Assembly (NCBI GenBank): GCA_021648465.1
Contig: JAKISR010000048.1
Span: 1 to 14,610, forward strand
Reading direction: 5' to 3'
Length of the DNA: 14,610 nt
Source of the DNA: Sulfurimonas sp.
GTDB lineage: Bacteria; Campylobacterota; Campylobacteria; Campylobacterales; Sulfurimonadaceae
The translations under genes were made by a program, and so were the position numbers. Positions 14,283 to 14,610 of this stretch are shown here, one piece after another; position 1 is the stretch's first letter; the number at the start of each line of letters is the position of its first letter. The notes beneath the pieces are model-generated. The model saw only the letters and a program-made list of their open reading frames with translations. It made no database searches and had not been told where the DNA came from.

Positions 14283-14610
14283 ATGAACAATAGATTAAAT
14301 ATAGAATTATTTAAATTCAATTATGAAACTGATTATCTTCCATATTGCAAACATTACGAAATTCAGTATAATGATACACATAGTGTTGACGATATATTGG
14401 AAATGATAAATTCAATTGAGAGTTTAGAGTATGAAAAAAATTGTAATCTTAGAATAAACAAACAGTTCATAAACTCATCTAAATTGGTAGTAGATGTTGT
14501 AAAAAAGCTTGGTAATAATCTTAAATTTGAGTCTATTTGTGAGTATCGTGCAAAAGCTGATTTAAAAATTATAAATACAGACCTTGTTGATAAAATTAAA
14601 CTTTTTTCTC
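14283..14610 (+). CDS. DUF5644-like protein, partial (cut by window end)
   Basis: The first 109 codons are visible with no stop. The product starts MNNRLNIELFKFNYETDYLP and resembles the Campylobacterota-specific proteins named DUF5644, whose N-terminus I recall as '..FRFDAKTDYLPYY..'. The visible part looks like an alternating beta-grasp, ferredoxin-like layout. NCNLRINKQFINSS (about 53-66) sits where an Fe-S subunit of succinate dehydrogenase/fumarate reductase would have its first cysteines. Only C22, C54 and C85 are present here, so a plant-type 2Fe-2S site is not evident. AGGG at 14273-14276 precedes the ATG. Function is unknown to me and the C-terminal half lies outside the window. Confidence 0.65.
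   Translation, partial: MNNRLNIELFKFNYETDYLPYCKHYEIQYNDTHSVDDILEMINSIESLEYEKNCNLRINKQFINSSKLVVDVVKKLGNNLKFESICEYRAKADLKIINTDLVDKIKLFS

Noticed and set aside
1..14610. CRISPR arrays, tRNA or rRNA genes
   Set aside because: No regularly spaced repeats, cloverleaf-like GC-rich stretches or rRNA signatures are visible.

Overview
The window looks like chromosomal DNA of a free-living Campylobacterota (epsilonproteobacterium), probably a Sulfurimonas-like relative. Support comes from the very AT-rich sequence, short spacers, TATAAT-type -10 boxes in T-rich surroundings, and protein families typical of that phylum: an RCK/TrkA-type protein of the COG3400 kind, BioV, a second FtsH, and a DUF5644-like protein. 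The order RCK protein - aroB - mscS - mtaB - second ftsH matches, from memory, the H. pylori HP0282-HP0286 row, so most of the left two thirds is inherited core synteny.

Layout. 1-499 has no convincing intact gene. It holds a hairpin (15-60) and a short minus-strand remnant that reads like the C-terminus of an IS3-family transposase (101-163). Two tiny overlapping ORFs (500-604, 604-765) follow a TATAAT box and lead into trmA (790-1905, TTG start) and a secreted coiled-coil protein (1907-2533). A new promoter precedes the RCK protein (2612-4018). Another candidate promoter precedes a tightly packed run: aroB (4097-5146), an MscS-type channel (5146-6774), an 18-codon micro-ORF (6774-6830), mtaB (6830-8077), a second FtsH (8064-9707), bioV (9694-10215) and mogA (10242-10775). 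Several of these genes overlap by 1 or 14 nt, which suggests translational coupling of functionally unrelated genes: shikimate pathway, mechanosensing, tRNA ms2t6A37 modification, membrane AAA+ remodelling, biotin and molybdenum cofactor.

A convergent three-gene operon on the minus strand (13857 down to 10779) encodes a retropepsin-like lipoprotein, a 7TM protein with a transglutaminase-like periplasmic domain that has no cysteine, and a RimK-like ATP-grasp ligase. The genes are joined by ATGA overlaps. This is a recognised but poorly understood envelope module. A 425-nt spacer (13858-14282) contains the operon promoter, a perfect 20-bp palindrome and an unassigned plus-strand TATAAT box. The right edge cuts a DUF5644-like gene starting at 14283.

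Most worth a second look: (1) the FtsH paralogue keeps a complete AAA+ ATPase, but its HEAGH zinc-protease motif is replaced by YQAAK; (2) the TrmA-type tRNA methyltransferase carries a CX5CX2C...C cysteine set with the spacing of the [4Fe-4S] site of RlmD/RumA; (3) a micro-ORF links the mscS stop to the mtaB start exactly; (4) the retropepsin/7TM/ligase operon, whose protease has an extra cysteine cluster. I did not find a clearly new multi-gene system; these are unusual features within largely known families.
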